64,000 bases of DNA, taken from Clostridium_AT radicumherbarum. GTDB lineage: Bacteria; Bacillota; Clostridia; Clostridiales; Clostridiaceae. Both the position numbers and the translations under genes were made by a program. Positions within the stretch are counted from its first letter, which is position 1; each line of letters opens with the position of its first letter. Positions 49,193 through 59,035 of this stretch are shown here, in pieces. The stretch is taken from the NCBI RefSeq assembly GCF_045310525.1, contig NZ_JBJHZY010000002.1:186001-250000 (forward strand). Reading direction: 5' to 3'. A model generated the notes under the pieces. It was not told where the DNA came from. It made no database searches and saw nothing but the letters and a program-made list of their open reading frames with translations.

Positions 49193-50656
49193 ATGCGAAA
49201 TTTTGAAAGTGATGTTCAACTTATAAAGCATGAAGTTTTAAAGGAAGTTGTTAAACATACTTTACAAGGTGATATTAAAAAGAAATATAGAGCAATTGCT
49301 AAAACTATTATCCCAGGTCCAAAACCCCGAACCCGCTGCTGCATTTATAAAGAAAGAGAAATTATTGTTGAAAGAGTAAAGCTTGCAATGGGTGGCAATA
49401 AGAAAAATAAAAATATTATAGAAGTAATAAATATAGCCTGCGATGAATGTCCTATTAACCGTTTTACAATAACTGAAGCTTGCAGGGGCTGTCTTGCTCA
49501 CAAGTGTTCTGAAGCTTGCCCCGTAGGTGCAATTTATAATGTAAATCAAAGATCCTATATTAATACTGATAAATGTATTGAATGCGGCAGATGCAAAAGT
49601 GTATGCCCTTATAACGCAATTTCTGATGTAATGAGACCTTGCAGGCGAGCTTGCAGTGCAAAGGCCTTAAGCTTTGACGAAAACAAAAAGGCTGTTATAG
49701 ATAATGATAAATGCATAGAATGCGGCACTTGTGTTTATCAATGCCCTTTTGGTGCTATAATGGATAAGTCTTTCGTATATCCAGTAGTAAATTTATTAGA
49801 AAAAACTAAGAGTGATAAGGAGTTTCATGTATATGCTGTTATTGCACCAGCAATTTCAAGTCAATTTACTTATGCAAGTATAGGACAAGTAGTTACTGGT
49901 ATTAAAAAGCTTGGTTTTCATGATGTTGTTGAAGTTGCATTAGGAGCAGATATAGTTGCCCTTCAGGAAACGGAGGAATTTGCTCATAATGCTGAGAATA
50001 AAAAACCTATGACAAGCTCCTGCTGTCCTGCTTTTGTAAGTTTTATTAAAAAGAACTATCCTGAGCTTATGCCTATGGTTTCTACCACTGTTTCACCAAT
50101 GATAGCTATATCAAAGCTCATTAAAAATATTGATGATAAAGCTAAGGTTGTTTTTATAGGTCCCTGCACTGCAAAGAAAGCCGAAATTAATGAGAAAGAC
50201 ATTAAAGGCATAACTGATTATGTAATTACCTTTGAAGAACTGGATGCAATGCTTGATGCCTACAATATTAATATTGAAGAATGTGAAGATACCCCTTTAA
50301 ATAATGCTTCCTTCTTTGGAAGAATATTCGCTCGCTCTGGTGGACTAACTGAAGCAGTTAAAAATATTATTGAAACAAAAAACTTAGAGGTAGAATTTAA
50401 ACCAATAAGCTGCGATGGATTACAAGAATGTGATAAAGCACTTAAACTCTTAAAATTTAACAAGCTAGCCTCAAATTTCATTGAAGGAATGGCCTGCACT
50501 GGAGGCTGCATCGGAGGAGCTGCTTCACTGTGTCATGGTACAAAGGACAAAAACGAAGTTGACAAATATGGTAAACTTGCATTTGAAAAACAAACTGCAG
50601 ATTCTTTAAGAGTATTTAAATTAGATAAAATAAATTTAAAAAGAAAATATAAATAA
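49193..50656 (+). CDS. [FeFe] hydrogenase, group-B-type (CpIII-like)
   Basis: A 487-residue iron-only hydrogenase. The N-terminal part has an unusual cysteine region (PRTRCC, ACDECPI, ACRGCLAHKCSEACPVGAI), then two ferredoxin motifs (CIECGRCKSVCPYNAI, CIECGTCVYQCPFGAI). The H-cluster motifs are complete: TSSCCPAFV with the proton-relay cysteine, IGPCTAKKAE, and EGMACTGGCIGGA. This cysteine-rich N-terminus and short form match group B enzymes such as the third C. pasteurianum hydrogenase. It probably evolves or takes up hydrogen with ferredoxin. RBS GAGAGAAG before the ATG. Confidence 0.9.
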   Translation: MRNFESDVQLIKHEVLKEVVKHTLQGDIKKKYRAIAKTIIPGPKPRTRCCIYKEREIIVERVKLAMGGNKKNKNIIEVINIACDECPINRFTITEACRGCLAHKCSEACPVGAIYNVNQRSYINTDKCIECGRCKSVCPYNAISDVMRPCRRACSAKALSFDENKKAVIDNDKCIECGTCVYQCPFGAIMDKSFVYPVVNLLEKTKSDKEFHVYAVIAPAISSQFTYASIGQVVTGIKKLGFHDVVEVALGADIVALQETEEFAHNAENKKPMTSSCCPAFVSFIKKNYPELMPMVSTTVSPMIAISKLIKNIDDKAKVVFIGPCTAKKAEINEKDIKGITDYVITFEELDAMLDAYNINIEECEDTPLNNASFFGRIFARSGGLTEAVKNIIETKNLEVEFKPISCDGLQECDKALKLLKFNKLASNFIEGMACTGGCIGGAASLCHGTKDKNEVDKYGKLAFEKQTADSLRVFKLDKINLKRKYK

Positions 50657-50778
50657 AATTTATTTATAAAATGATAATTTCTCCTTAATTAAATTGTATC
50701 AATTTACGAAATCATCATCAATACATTTTATAGAATTTTTAAAATATTTCGAACATTAAGTTTAATAATGAACAATAA

Positions 50779-50811
50779 ATGTTACAGATTTTAATATCTG
50801 TAACATTTTTT
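50779..50811 (+). terminator. Terminator of the hydrogenase gene
   Basis: AATGTTACAGAT, loop TTTA, ATCTGTAACATT and a run of T. Confidence 0.9.
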
Positions 50812-50873
50812 CATTATATTCATAAAATGAATTGATAAGCAATATGTAGCTCAGTATATGTAAGGAGGTTTAA

Positions 50874-51911
50874 ATGAATAATTCACCATATTTTTGTCCT
50901 TTTCCCATTTCCCAAAACTATTATGAAAATGAAAATCTGAGAAGTTTTAATGATTCTAATGAAACTTATGAGAATGAAACCTTTGAAAACAACGAATCCC
51001 AAACTACACCCGCAGTTAATGATGCAGATGCCCCTATAGATGAAATGAATAATGTAAAAATTGGCTATAGTATTGGAAACATAATAATTGCACCTTCCCG
51101 TGACAGATGGAGCAGATGGCAAAATCTAGGCGGAGCTTTAGCTTCAGCTCCTGCGGCATCTTCTTGGGCTCCTAATAGACTTTATGTATTTGCTGCTGGA
51201 ACTAATCATGCCTTATATCATAAGTGGTGGAACGGTTCTCGTTGGAGCAGCTGGGAAAGCCTTGGTGGGAGAATAACTTCAGCTCCTGCTGCAATTTCTA
51301 CAAGAAACAATAGAATAAATGTATTTGCTAGAGGTACCGATAATGCTATGTGGCATATATTCTTGGACGGTTCTAGATGGAGTAACTGGGAAAGTCTAGG
51401 CGGATCCTTAACCTCAGCACCCGCAGCTGCCTCTTCTTCACCTGATCGAATAGATACCTTTGTTCGAGGCACAGACAATGCTCTCTGGCATAGATGGTGG
51501 AATGGCTCTCGTTGGAGTAATTGGGTAAGCCTTGGTGGAAGATTATTTTCTTCTCCTGCTGCTGTTTCCTGGGGAAGAAATAGAATTGATGTATTTGCAC
51601 TTGGTCAAAATAACCGCCTGATTCATATTTGGTGGAATGGTTCTAGGTGGAGCAGATGGGAAAACCTTGGTGGAAGAATAACTTCAGCTCCTGCAGTTTC
51701 TTCTAGAGCTAGCAATAGACTGGAGGTATTTGCAAGAGGTCTAAATAATCAAGTGATTACCATGTCATGGAACGGCTCTCGCTGGAGTAATTGGAGGAGT
51801 ATTGGCGGAAATATAACCTTGAGTCCAGCTGCAGTTTCCTGGGGGCCAAACAGAACCGACGTCTTTGCAAGGGGAAGAAATAATTCCTTATGGCATATTG
51901 GGAGAACCTAA
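50874..51911 (+). CDS. PLL-like beta-propeller lectin with six repeats
   Basis: A 345-residue protein. After an acidic N-terminus (MNNSPYFCPFPI then many Glu/Asn) come six tandem units of about 45 residues with the pattern SAPAA, NRIDVFARGTDNALWH, WWNGSRWSNWESLGG. This matches the DUF346/PLL lectin repeat that builds a fucose- or glycan-binding propeller. PLL itself has seven blades; here six full units are seen, with a final WHIGRT that may close the ring with the first RWSRWQNLGG. No signal peptide. A coat, exosporium or surface role is possible. GGAGG six bases upstream; strong terminator downstream. Confidence 0.88.
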   Translation: MNNSPYFCPFPISQNYYENENLRSFNDSNETYENETFENNESQTTPAVNDADAPIDEMNNVKIGYSIGNIIIAPSRDRWSRWQNLGGALASAPAASSWAPNRLYVFAAGTNHALYHKWWNGSRWSSWESLGGRITSAPAAISTRNNRINVFARGTDNAMWHIFLDGSRWSNWESLGGSLTSAPAAASSSPDRIDTFVRGTDNALWHRWWNGSRWSNWVSLGGRLFSSPAAVSWGRNRIDVFALGQNNRLIHIWWNGSRWSRWENLGGRITSAPAVSSRASNRLEVFARGLNNQVITMSWNGSRWSNWRSIGGNITLSPAAVSWGPNRTDVFARGRNNSLWHIGRT

Positions 51912-51921
51912 AAGAAAGAAT

Positions 51922-51989
51922 AAACCCAAAGCCTAAGTGTTGTTCGTCTGAATGAAATGAATTAAGGTCAACACTTGGCTTTGGGTTTA
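51922..51989 (+). terminator. Terminator of the lectin gene
   Basis: AAACCCAAAGCC pairs with GGCTTTGGGTTT around an inner AGTGTTG/CAACACT stem; it also faces the SagB-type gene on the minus strand. Confidence 0.88.
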
Positions 51990-52063
51990 TTTAAGCTTTG
52001 AACTTCTTTTGCAGCGATTCATAGATGCAGCATATTTTATATATTGCAGCTATTTTCCTTATC

Positions 52064-52822
52064 TTATTTTTCAGCTATTTTTCCTACTGGAGCAATATAA
52101 ATTACAAACTCATCTTCACCATCAAGCTTTAATAATTCATTAGCCTTTTCCTGATTATAGTCTCCAACAGCAACAGTACCGCAGCCAATAGCTTCACTTG
52201 CTAAATAAAGATTTTGGCATAAGTGTCCGGAATCTTGAAGTATTGTTTTATGGGCAGCAATGTCATATTTCCACTCAGTTCTATAAGGAATGCAGCTCCA
52301 CATAAAGATAACAGGTGCAGTACTTACATAACTTTGTCCTGAAACAGCATCAGTGACCTTTGTCTCCATGTTATCTTCATTAAATAAATAAACAAGCTTA
52401 TGTTCTATTGGTAAGTATCTATATATTCCCTGTTTTAACCCCTCTACCTTATTAATTACTAAATAAGTTTCAAAGGGATGACATGCACCACCGGATGGAA
52501 CAGGTCTAAAACTAGCAAAGTTCACCTTTCCAACAACCTTTTTAATTCCTTGAGTTACCCAGAGTAAGAATGAAAGTTCCTTAACTGTAAGACCTCCCTT
52601 TTCATAAACTCTGCTGCTCTTTCTATCCATTAAGCAGTCAAATATACTACTCTTTGTTATTACACTGTTATCTACCTTTGGAAGAGTGATCATTTCATGT
52701 CCTTCTGGAACCTCCTTTTGTATTAGAGGCTGCTTAATCTTCTTTTGCTTATCTGTTTCAATATCCTTTAAGGAATTAAAATTAGCCTTAAGCCATTGTC
52801 TTTGTGCTTTATTTTTATCCAT
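52064..52822 (-). CDS. SagB/ThcOx-family nitroreductase-like oxidoreductase
   Basis: A 252-residue FMN-dependent protein of the SagB-type dehydrogenase group. RKSSRVYEKGGLTVKELSFLLWVTQG and the RPVPSGGACHPFETYLVI stretch are diagnostic, and GTVAVGDYNQEKANELL is near the end. Relatives oxidise azoline rings in peptide toxins, but no cyclodehydratase, precursor peptide or maturase is nearby, so a stand-alone redox role is more likely. GAAGGAGAG precedes the ATG. Confidence 0.9.
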   Translation of the reverse strand: MDKNKAQRQWLKANFNSLKDIETDKQKKIKQPLIQKEVPEGHEMITLPKVDNSVITKSSIFDCLMDRKSSRVYEKGGLTVKELSFLLWVTQGIKKVVGKVNFASFRPVPSGGACHPFETYLVINKVEGLKQGIYRYLPIEHKLVYLFNEDNMETKVTDAVSGQSYVSTAPVIFMWSCIPYRTEWKYDIAAHKTILQDSGHLCQNLYLASEAIGCGTVAVGDYNQEKANELLKLDGEDEFVIYIAPVGKIAEK

Positions 52823-53071
52823 AACATACTCTCCTTCATTTTAACTCTTCATTTTCAATATATTCTAAATTAATAATATAAACTTGTCAATTTTATTAAT
52901 CTTACAACGGAAATCATTCCTCATTATAAATTTTTATTTTATATTTAAAATTATTAATTTTTCTGTATTTCCTTAATTTATAATTTGAAAATTCTTTGTG
53001 AAAAGTACCTTGCACCTTTTTAGCTGTTTCCGCATAAAATATATTGATTTTAATTTATAGGAGTGTGAATT

Positions 53072-54175
53072 ATGAAAGGAAGAACCACTGATCTATTCCC
53101 AGGTGGCAATACCTCCAAGGGATTTTATTCCTTCTATAGGTATATATTAGGTCAAGATGAAGCAAGAAGGATAATTTGTATAAAGGGTGGACCTGGAACA
53201 GGGAAATCTTCACTTATGAAAAAGATAGCAGCCCATTTTAATGAGAAAGGCTATGACATAGAATATCACCACTGTTCCTCAGATAATAATTCTCTAGATG
53301 GAGTAGTAATAAAAGGAATTAATGTAGCAATACTTGATGGTACTGCACCACATGTAGTTGACCCTGTAAACCCGGGAGCAGTGGATGAAATATTAAACAT
53401 GGGCGAATGCTGGAATGAGGAAGGCTTTACACAATATAGAAAAAATATTATTGACATAAATAAAGAAGTAGGAAAAACCTTTAGAAGAGCATATAGATTT
53501 ATAGCTGCTGCTAAAGCTGTACATGACGACTTAAGCAATTATAATAATGAAGCCTTAAATAATGGTAAGTTAAATAAGCTAATGGAAGAATTAAAAGATA
53601 AAATATTTAAGACTCCAGTTACAGGTAATGCTTATGAGAGGCACTTATTTGCTACAGCCTTCACCCCAAATGGAATAATAACCTATGTAGATTCTATTCT
53701 TGATGGTTATAAGGAAGTGTATGTTTTAAATGGTGGACCAGGTACGGGTAAAACTGATGTTTTGGAATATTTAACAAAGGAAGCTTTAAAAAGAGGGCTT
53801 TCAGTTCAAATATTCCATGATCCTTTAATTCCAGAAAGACTTGAGCATATTATTATTCCTGAGCTAAGCACAGCAATAGTTACCTCCAATGAAATAAACC
53901 AAAAGAAATTTATAGGAAAACAAATTTATATGGATAATCTATTAAATTCTTATATAATTAATAAAAATAAAGAAGAAATAATCTATGATACAAAGCTGTT
54001 CTATGAGCTTTTAAATAAAGGGCTTAAGCTTATAGCATCTGCAAAGGTTCTTCATGATCAAATGGAAACCTATTATATTCCAAATATGAATTTTGATAAA
54101 ATAGATGAGATAACAAAAAAGCTTATAGAAAAGCTAGAGGGTTATGAAAAAGAGTTCAAAGTAAGTGAGCAATAA
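53072..54175 (+). CDS. Double-P-loop ATPase (PRK06851-type)
   Basis: A 367-residue cytoplasmic protein with two Walker A motifs, KGGPGTGKSSLMKKIA (near residue 38) and NGGPGTGKTDVLEYL (near residue 220), that is, two similar halves each with a P-loop; the first half also has HHCSSDNNSLDGVVI. Only known to me as a conserved clostridial/bacillar ATPase group without a set function. TAGGAGTGTGAATT before the ATG. Monocistronic with a long terminator. Confidence 0.85.
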   Translation: MKGRTTDLFPGGNTSKGFYSFYRYILGQDEARRIICIKGGPGTGKSSLMKKIAAHFNEKGYDIEYHHCSSDNNSLDGVVIKGINVAILDGTAPHVVDPVNPGAVDEILNMGECWNEEGFTQYRKNIIDINKEVGKTFRRAYRFIAAAKAVHDDLSNYNNEALNNGKLNKLMEELKDKIFKTPVTGNAYERHLFATAFTPNGIITYVDSILDGYKEVYVLNGGPGTGKTDVLEYLTKEALKRGLSVQIFHDPLIPERLEHIIIPELSTAIVTSNEINQKKFIGKQIYMDNLLNSYIINKNKEEIIYDTKLFYELLNKGLKLIASAKVLHDQMETYYIPNMNFDKIDEITKKLIEKLEGYEKEFKVSEQ

Positions 54176-54230
54176 TCTAATCCTTAAGTACATGGCTATG
54201 TTACAATTAATTCAATGATATATAAAAAAT

Positions 54231-54271
54231 AGCTTCAAGAGCAAGGAATTTATTCTTTGCTCTTGAAGCTT
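54231..54271. terminator. Terminator between convergent genes
   Basis: AGCTTCAAGAGCAA with TTGCTCTTGAAGCT, near-perfect 18-bp stem. It separates the ATPase gene from the GH38 gene. Confidence 0.85.
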
Positions 54272-54334
54272 ATAATGTGAAAAATTTTACGGCTTCAAAA
54301 CCAATATTAAATTAAATTAATAGGATTTTAATGT

Positions 54335-57300
54335 CTATTTTGACCACTTATTAATAAGGGCCTGCGCATCAAGGTTTAAAGCTTCCATAGCTGAATCTGA
54401 TATACGGCTGTCCATTGGAGGATTATTAAGATGCTTTATAAAGTCTCCCATATGATTTACAGCCTGATCAACTTTTTGTTCATCAATAAACTTTTTAGCC
54501 TGTGTAAGGTTATTAGTTAACTGTGGTACCAATGGTCCTACTAAATCTTTTGAATTAGTATAATTATTTATTAGTCTTGCAATGGATTCAGCACTTGTAT
54601 CTACAGTAACAGTAATTTTGTTTGACTCTACCTTTATACCATCGAGGGCAACTACAGCATATACTTCTGCAGTGCCTACATTATGGGCAGTTATCAAGCC
54701 ATTTTCAGTAGATACTACTGCTGGATTTGTGCTTAAATATTCTATCTTAGCGTTAGAACCGGTTAAGTCTGCAGCCTTTCCGTTGGAAAGTAATGCCTCA
54801 GTAATGTTTAATTTAGAGGTATCATTTCTTTCAAAGCTAGTTTTATCAGCTGAAATTTTAACACTAGATAGTTCCACTACGTTAAACTTAATGGAATTAG
54901 TATTCATTATCACACCATTTGAAGTTACCTTTGCAGTTATGTTGGCAATTCCTGCATCTACTGGTGTAACTGTTCCGCTGCTGTCTACCTTTGCAACACT
55001 CTCATTATCACTTGTGAACTGTACCTGCGTTCCATCCTGCTTCAAAAGATCAATTGTAGTGCCATCCTCAGTAACTGTATTTACTGAAAGCTTTGCAGTA
55101 TCCCTGCCATTATTCAATTCTGTCTTATCAGAGCTTAGAAAAGCAGCCGAGTATAGCTCAAATTCGTAAATTCTTGTAGCCTTATCAGTGCTATTTGTAG
55201 GCTTAGTTACATAAAGTCTTGCATATCTAGCAGTTACAGGAGTATTCAGCATTCTGTTAGTTATATTAGCTCTATTCCCTGTTACAGTATCTGCATCAGT
55301 CCATGTATTTCCATCAGAACTTACTTGAAGTTTAAAGTCTTTTGTATTCCAATCTGTGCTTTCTCCACCGAAACCTGCATGTTTAACTACCCATCTATTA
55401 ATTGTATACTCTTTACCTAAGTCTATCGTTAACCACTTATCATCGGTCTTGGTTCCATCAGGAAGAGTAGTTTGTGCTGCCTGACACCACTTTGTTTTTC
55501 CATTTCCATCTACGCCAAACTTAGGAAGCTCATTATTGTTCGTAGCTCCTGTTGCAGTTGCAGCTGCATTTAATGCTAGGTCTGGTCCTAAATAGGTTAA
55601 TAGTGCTTTAACATTTATAGGATCTGTTCCTATAGTAACTGTAGTATCGCTTGACTTCTTATCTGCTACAGGTCCTTCCCACTCTTTAAACATATATCCT
55701 GCAGGAACAACTGCAGAAATGGATACCTGTGTACCTTCAGGATAGCTTCCTGCACCTGATCCGTTTTCTACTGAAAGTGGATAAGTCTTTGCAGCTTCTT
55801 TTACATCGTAAAGCGGAGCAGCTGACTTTGTATTTTCATTTTTGTTGTTTGCTGCAGTTATAGCAAATATTAAAATATTACTGTTGTTTGGAAGAGTTAT
55901 GGTGTTATCGCCTTCTGGCAAATCAATCTTATACTTAAACATGTAATCAAAATCATAGGCGCTATTTCCAGGTGCAGAAATAGGTGATGAAGGTGTTTTA
56001 ACATTTGGATTATGAGTATGAGTAGCTACCCAAGCCACATCGTCACGCTTAATACCCATATAAGTTCCTGCAGCTAAGTTATCCCATCCGCCTACATTCT
56101 GTTTATAATCTTCTATCTTTACATTTACAGGATTACCGTTAACTTTGAAGCTGTCTGTTAAATCTCCTGCAGTGGAGGCAGCAAGCACATATAACTGCTT
56201 ATAACCGGTTGGTATTTTTATTTCCTGACCGCTGCTTACTACCGCATTATTTTGTCCATCTGCAGTAGGCCCTGTCTTAAAGCTTATTCCGCCGCTTTTT
56301 ATTTCAGCTGGTATAAGTTCTGCAGGAATTGAATTTCCCAGTGTGTCTAGGGTTCCATCTGCCTTATTTCCATCAAAGCTTACAACGTCTTTATTATAAG
56401 GCAATGCCACGGAAGTTGAGGTTGGCGCATTTTCCTTAACTGACGGTGCAGCTAAAGTTATTGCAAAGGATTTAGGTTCATATTTTGTCATGTTAAATTT
56501 TAATTTGCCATTTTCTACTACAGCAGGTCCTATATTATCTTCATTTCCATTTACTTCTCTTGCGCTAGCTATACCGCTGCCCATAGATAAAGTAATGTCT
56601 GAAATCGGGCTTCCGCTCGTTTCCTGAACTCTAACTATATACTCATTGCTGTTTTCAGCTTTTTTAATAGCTTTAACAGTTACATTAGGATTGCTTATAG
56701 TTAAGAAGGATGTTTCTTTACCTAAGTTTCCGCCATGATTTACAGTTTGGAAGGCCTTTAATTGCTGATTAAGTCTTTCACCCTGAGTTACAGTATTTCC
56801 ATTTACATAATTTCCGCTGTGTCCATAAATAGAATACATAAATCTATTTTCGCCAAAGTCCTGCACATCCTGCTTGTTAGCACCATAGGAACCTTGAGGG
56901 GTGTGTATTAAAGTAAGCCTAAGCAAATTATCTGCTGGCTTATCCCAGCCATATTTGCTGTCATTTAATATACTTACTCCATAGTCTCCTGAATTATCAG
57001 TAATATCTGCCCACTCCTGTGCTGGAACTTCATATTCGTTTGCAGTGTTATTCCCTCTTTGAATTGTTCCAAGTCCAAGGTCATAAGTAGCCTTAGGATT
57101 AGAAGCAGTAAGTGGGAAGGATACCTTTAAATTTGTAGCCTTGGTATTCCAATTTACATTATTATCTACATCTACTCGCTGTGCATCATCACCAGCACTC
57201 AATCTTATAGTCTGAGTAAATACAGAACCTAAAGTATTACGTGTAACCTTAAGTGCTACTCTTGCAGGTCCGTTTTCAACTACTTGAATGTCAGCAGGAC

Positions 57301-59035
57301 CACCTACATATGCCTTTGGAGCAGCACTTAAATCACTAAGTTTTACTTCCCAAGAAGGCCATGTAGTAGAGGTGTCATTAAGCAGTTCAAGTCTTGATGG
57401 AGCAGAAAGAAGTTCTTTATTGTTTACTTTATCATAAACACTTGCTATATCTCCATCAGTATTAATAGTAACTCTATAGGAATTGTTCTCCAATGTAGAA
57501 TTACTAACACTTAAACCTGTAGACATATTGCTTGCTGTAGAAGAAGGCTTTACATCATAAGTCTTATAGCCTACAGAAGGCATGTCTGCAAGAAATAAAA
57601 TAGTGGCAGTGTTTCCCTCTGTTGCTTCAATTTGTGAAGGTACTTCCTTTCCCTCTGGGTCAAATACTTTTACTGCTTTTGGGGCTGCTTCTGGGAAGCT
57701 TACCTTTGCCTCAACTACATCCTTTCGTGCTTTTGAAACTGGGTTATACACTACTACAGGAATTCCAGATACTTGAGTATCCATTGCATTGGCAACTGCT
57801 CCCACACCGTTTGTAAGTTCCTGAGCAAACTGATTCAAAGATAATACATAATCGTTCCATGAGAAGTTGTATGCTGAAGGTATACTTGTACCAGTTAAAT
57901 CATCATGGAATTGATGCCATAAAAAACGCTGCCAAGCTGTGTTAAGCTGTTCCTGAGGGTAAGGTGCTCCTCCCAGCCAATCTGCCATAACACTTGTTCT
58001 TTCTGTAGCATCTGCAAGAAGTTCATCTTCTCTGTTGAATCTTTTAGACACTGCTTTTGAGGTATAGGAGCCTGTACCGTGCTGTATAGCAACAAGCTCA
58101 CCATCAAAGGAAGGCAGCTTGTCTGCCAGTCCCTGATCAGCTATGTCTCTATACATCTGATCTGCTGGTGCACTAACAACATTAACACCTGTTGTTGGAT
58201 TTGTACCATTTTTAATATCTTGTTCTACATAATTTACTGAACCATCTGTTGGAGATCCACCGGTATCTCCTGTTCCATAATATTTATAGGCAGCATATAC
58301 TCCAAAGTTACTTCCATTAGCATTAACTCTATTAACCCAGGTAGTATCACTGCTTACAGGCTTAGTTATGGAGGAGGAGTAACTTCCTGGATTTAATGCG
58401 GATATTAAGTATTTTCCATCTGGCCCATACCATCTTCCTATATCAAAAGGAATACCATTTGCAGAGCCCCAGGTTAGCTTCTGGGTTGAGAAGCCTGTTA
58501 ATCCCATATGAGATGCAATGGATGGAAGAGCATAGCCAAATCCAAAGCAATCAGGCAGGAATATATCAGTACTTGTTTTCCCAAATTCTTTTTTGAAATA
58601 CTGATTTCCATATAGAATATTACGCATTACAGCCTCTGGAGACGGAACATTAACATCCCCTGCATCCCAGGAACTTCCTGTAACATACCACCTGTTGTTT
58701 GCAATATAGTTTTTCAGTTGTTCATATTGAGCAGGAAAGTATTCCTTTGCAAGGGCATACCTGAAGGCTCCCTCAAAACTGAACTTATAGTCCGGATACT
58801 TTTCAAATAAATTGAAATTATTCACCAATGTCTTTGGAACATAGCTGTTAATGGTTGTTCTTATATCCCAGTTCCATTGGGTGTCAAGATGTGCAGTAGC
58901 TACAGTATAAACGGTTTTGTCTTTAGTTAGGTCATAAGCGTATAAATTAGTAGTGAACAGTGAAGATGTTAAGCAGGTTGATAAGGCAGTTGCTAAAGCA
59001 GCTTTTTTCTTTAGTTTTCTTTTAGCCTTTCCCAT
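54335..59035 (-). CDS. Secreted GH38 alpha-mannosidase-like multidomain protein
   Basis: 1566 residues. A signal peptide (MGKAKRKLKKKAALATALST to LYA) precedes the GH38 catalytic region: HLDTQWNWD (zinc-binding His and Asp), LPDCFGFG (likely nucleophile Asp) and HQFHDDLTG. Then come the GH38 beta domains, an InlB-like repeat (SYPEGTQVSISAVV), an F5/8C or CBM32-like domain (GGESTDWNTKDFKLQVSSDG), two Big-type immunoglobulin domains, and a C-terminal domain resembling FIMAH (LVGPLVPQLTNNLTQAKKF, GDFIKHLNNPPMDSRI). It probably trims mannose from host or plant glycans outside the cell. The start at 59035 is used because AAAGGAGGAAT lies directly upstream; the longer frame to 59128 runs through the leader RNA. 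Confidence 0.88.
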   Translation of the reverse strand: MGKAKRKLKKKAALATALSTCLTSSLFTTNLYAYDLTKDKTVYTVATAHLDTQWNWDIRTTINSYVPKTLVNNFNLFEKYPDYKFSFEGAFRYALAKEYFPAQYEQLKNYIANNRWYVTGSSWDAGDVNVPSPEAVMRNILYGNQYFKKEFGKTSTDIFLPDCFGFGYALPSIASHMGLTGFSTQKLTWGSANGIPFDIGRWYGPDGKYLISALNPGSYSSSITKPVSSDTTWVNRVNANGSNFGVYAAYKYYGTGDTGGSPTDGSVNYVEQDIKNGTNPTTGVNVVSAPADQMYRDIADQGLADKLPSFDGELVAIQHGTGSYTSKAVSKRFNREDELLADATERTSVMADWLGGAPYPQEQLNTAWQRFLWHQFHDDLTGTSIPSAYNFSWNDYVLSLNQFAQELTNGVGAVANAMDTQVSGIPVVVYNPVSKARKDVVEAKVSFPEAAPKAVKVFDPEGKEVPSQIEATEGNTATILFLADMPSVGYKTYDVKPSSTASNMSTGLSVSNSTLENNSYRVTINTDGDIASVYDKVNNKELLSAPSRLELLNDTSTTWPSWEVKLSDLSAAPKAYVGGPADIQVVENGPARVALKVTRNTLGSVFTQTIRLSAGDDAQRVDVDNNVNWNTKATNLKVSFPLTASNPKATYDLGLGTIQRGNNTANEYEVPAQEWADITDNSGDYGVSILNDSKYGWDKPADNLLRLTLIHTPQGSYGANKQDVQDFGENRFMYSIYGHSGNYVNGNTVTQGERLNQQLKAFQTVNHGGNLGKETSFLTISNPNVTVKAIKKAENSNEYIVRVQETSGSPISDITLSMGSGIASAREVNGNEDNIGPAVVENGKLKFNMTKYEPKSFAITLAAPSVKENAPTSTSVALPYNKDVVSFDGNKADGTLDTLGNSIPAELIPAEIKSGGISFKTGPTADGQNNAVVSSGQEIKIPTGYKQLYVLAASTAGDLTDSFKVNGNPVNVKIEDYKQNVGGWDNLAAGTYMGIKRDDVAWVATHTHNPNVKTPSSPISAPGNSAYDFDYMFKYKIDLPEGDNTITLPNNSNILIFAITAANNKNENTKSAAPLYDVKEAAKTYPLSVENGSGAGSYPEGTQVSISAVVPAGYMFKEWEGPVADKKSSDTTVTIGTDPINVKALLTYLGPDLALNAAATATGATNNNELPKFGVDGNGKTKWCQAAQTTLPDGTKTDDKWLTIDLGKEYTINRWVVKHAGFGGESTDWNTKDFKLQVSSDGNTWTDADTVTGNRANITNRMLNTPVTARYARLYVTKPTNSTDKATRIYEFELYSAAFLSSDKTELNNGRDTAKLSVNTVTEDGTTIDLLKQDGTQVQFTSDNESVAKVDSSGTVTPVDAGIANITAKVTSNGVIMNTNSIKFNVVELSSVKISADKTSFERNDTSKLNITEALLSNGKAADLTGSNAKIEYLSTNPAVVSTENGLITAHNVGTAEVYAVVALDGIKVESNKITVTVDTSAESIARLINNYTNSKDLVGPLVPQLTNNLTQAKKFIDEQKVDQAVNHMGDFIKHLNNPPMDSRISDSAMEALNLDAQALINKWSK

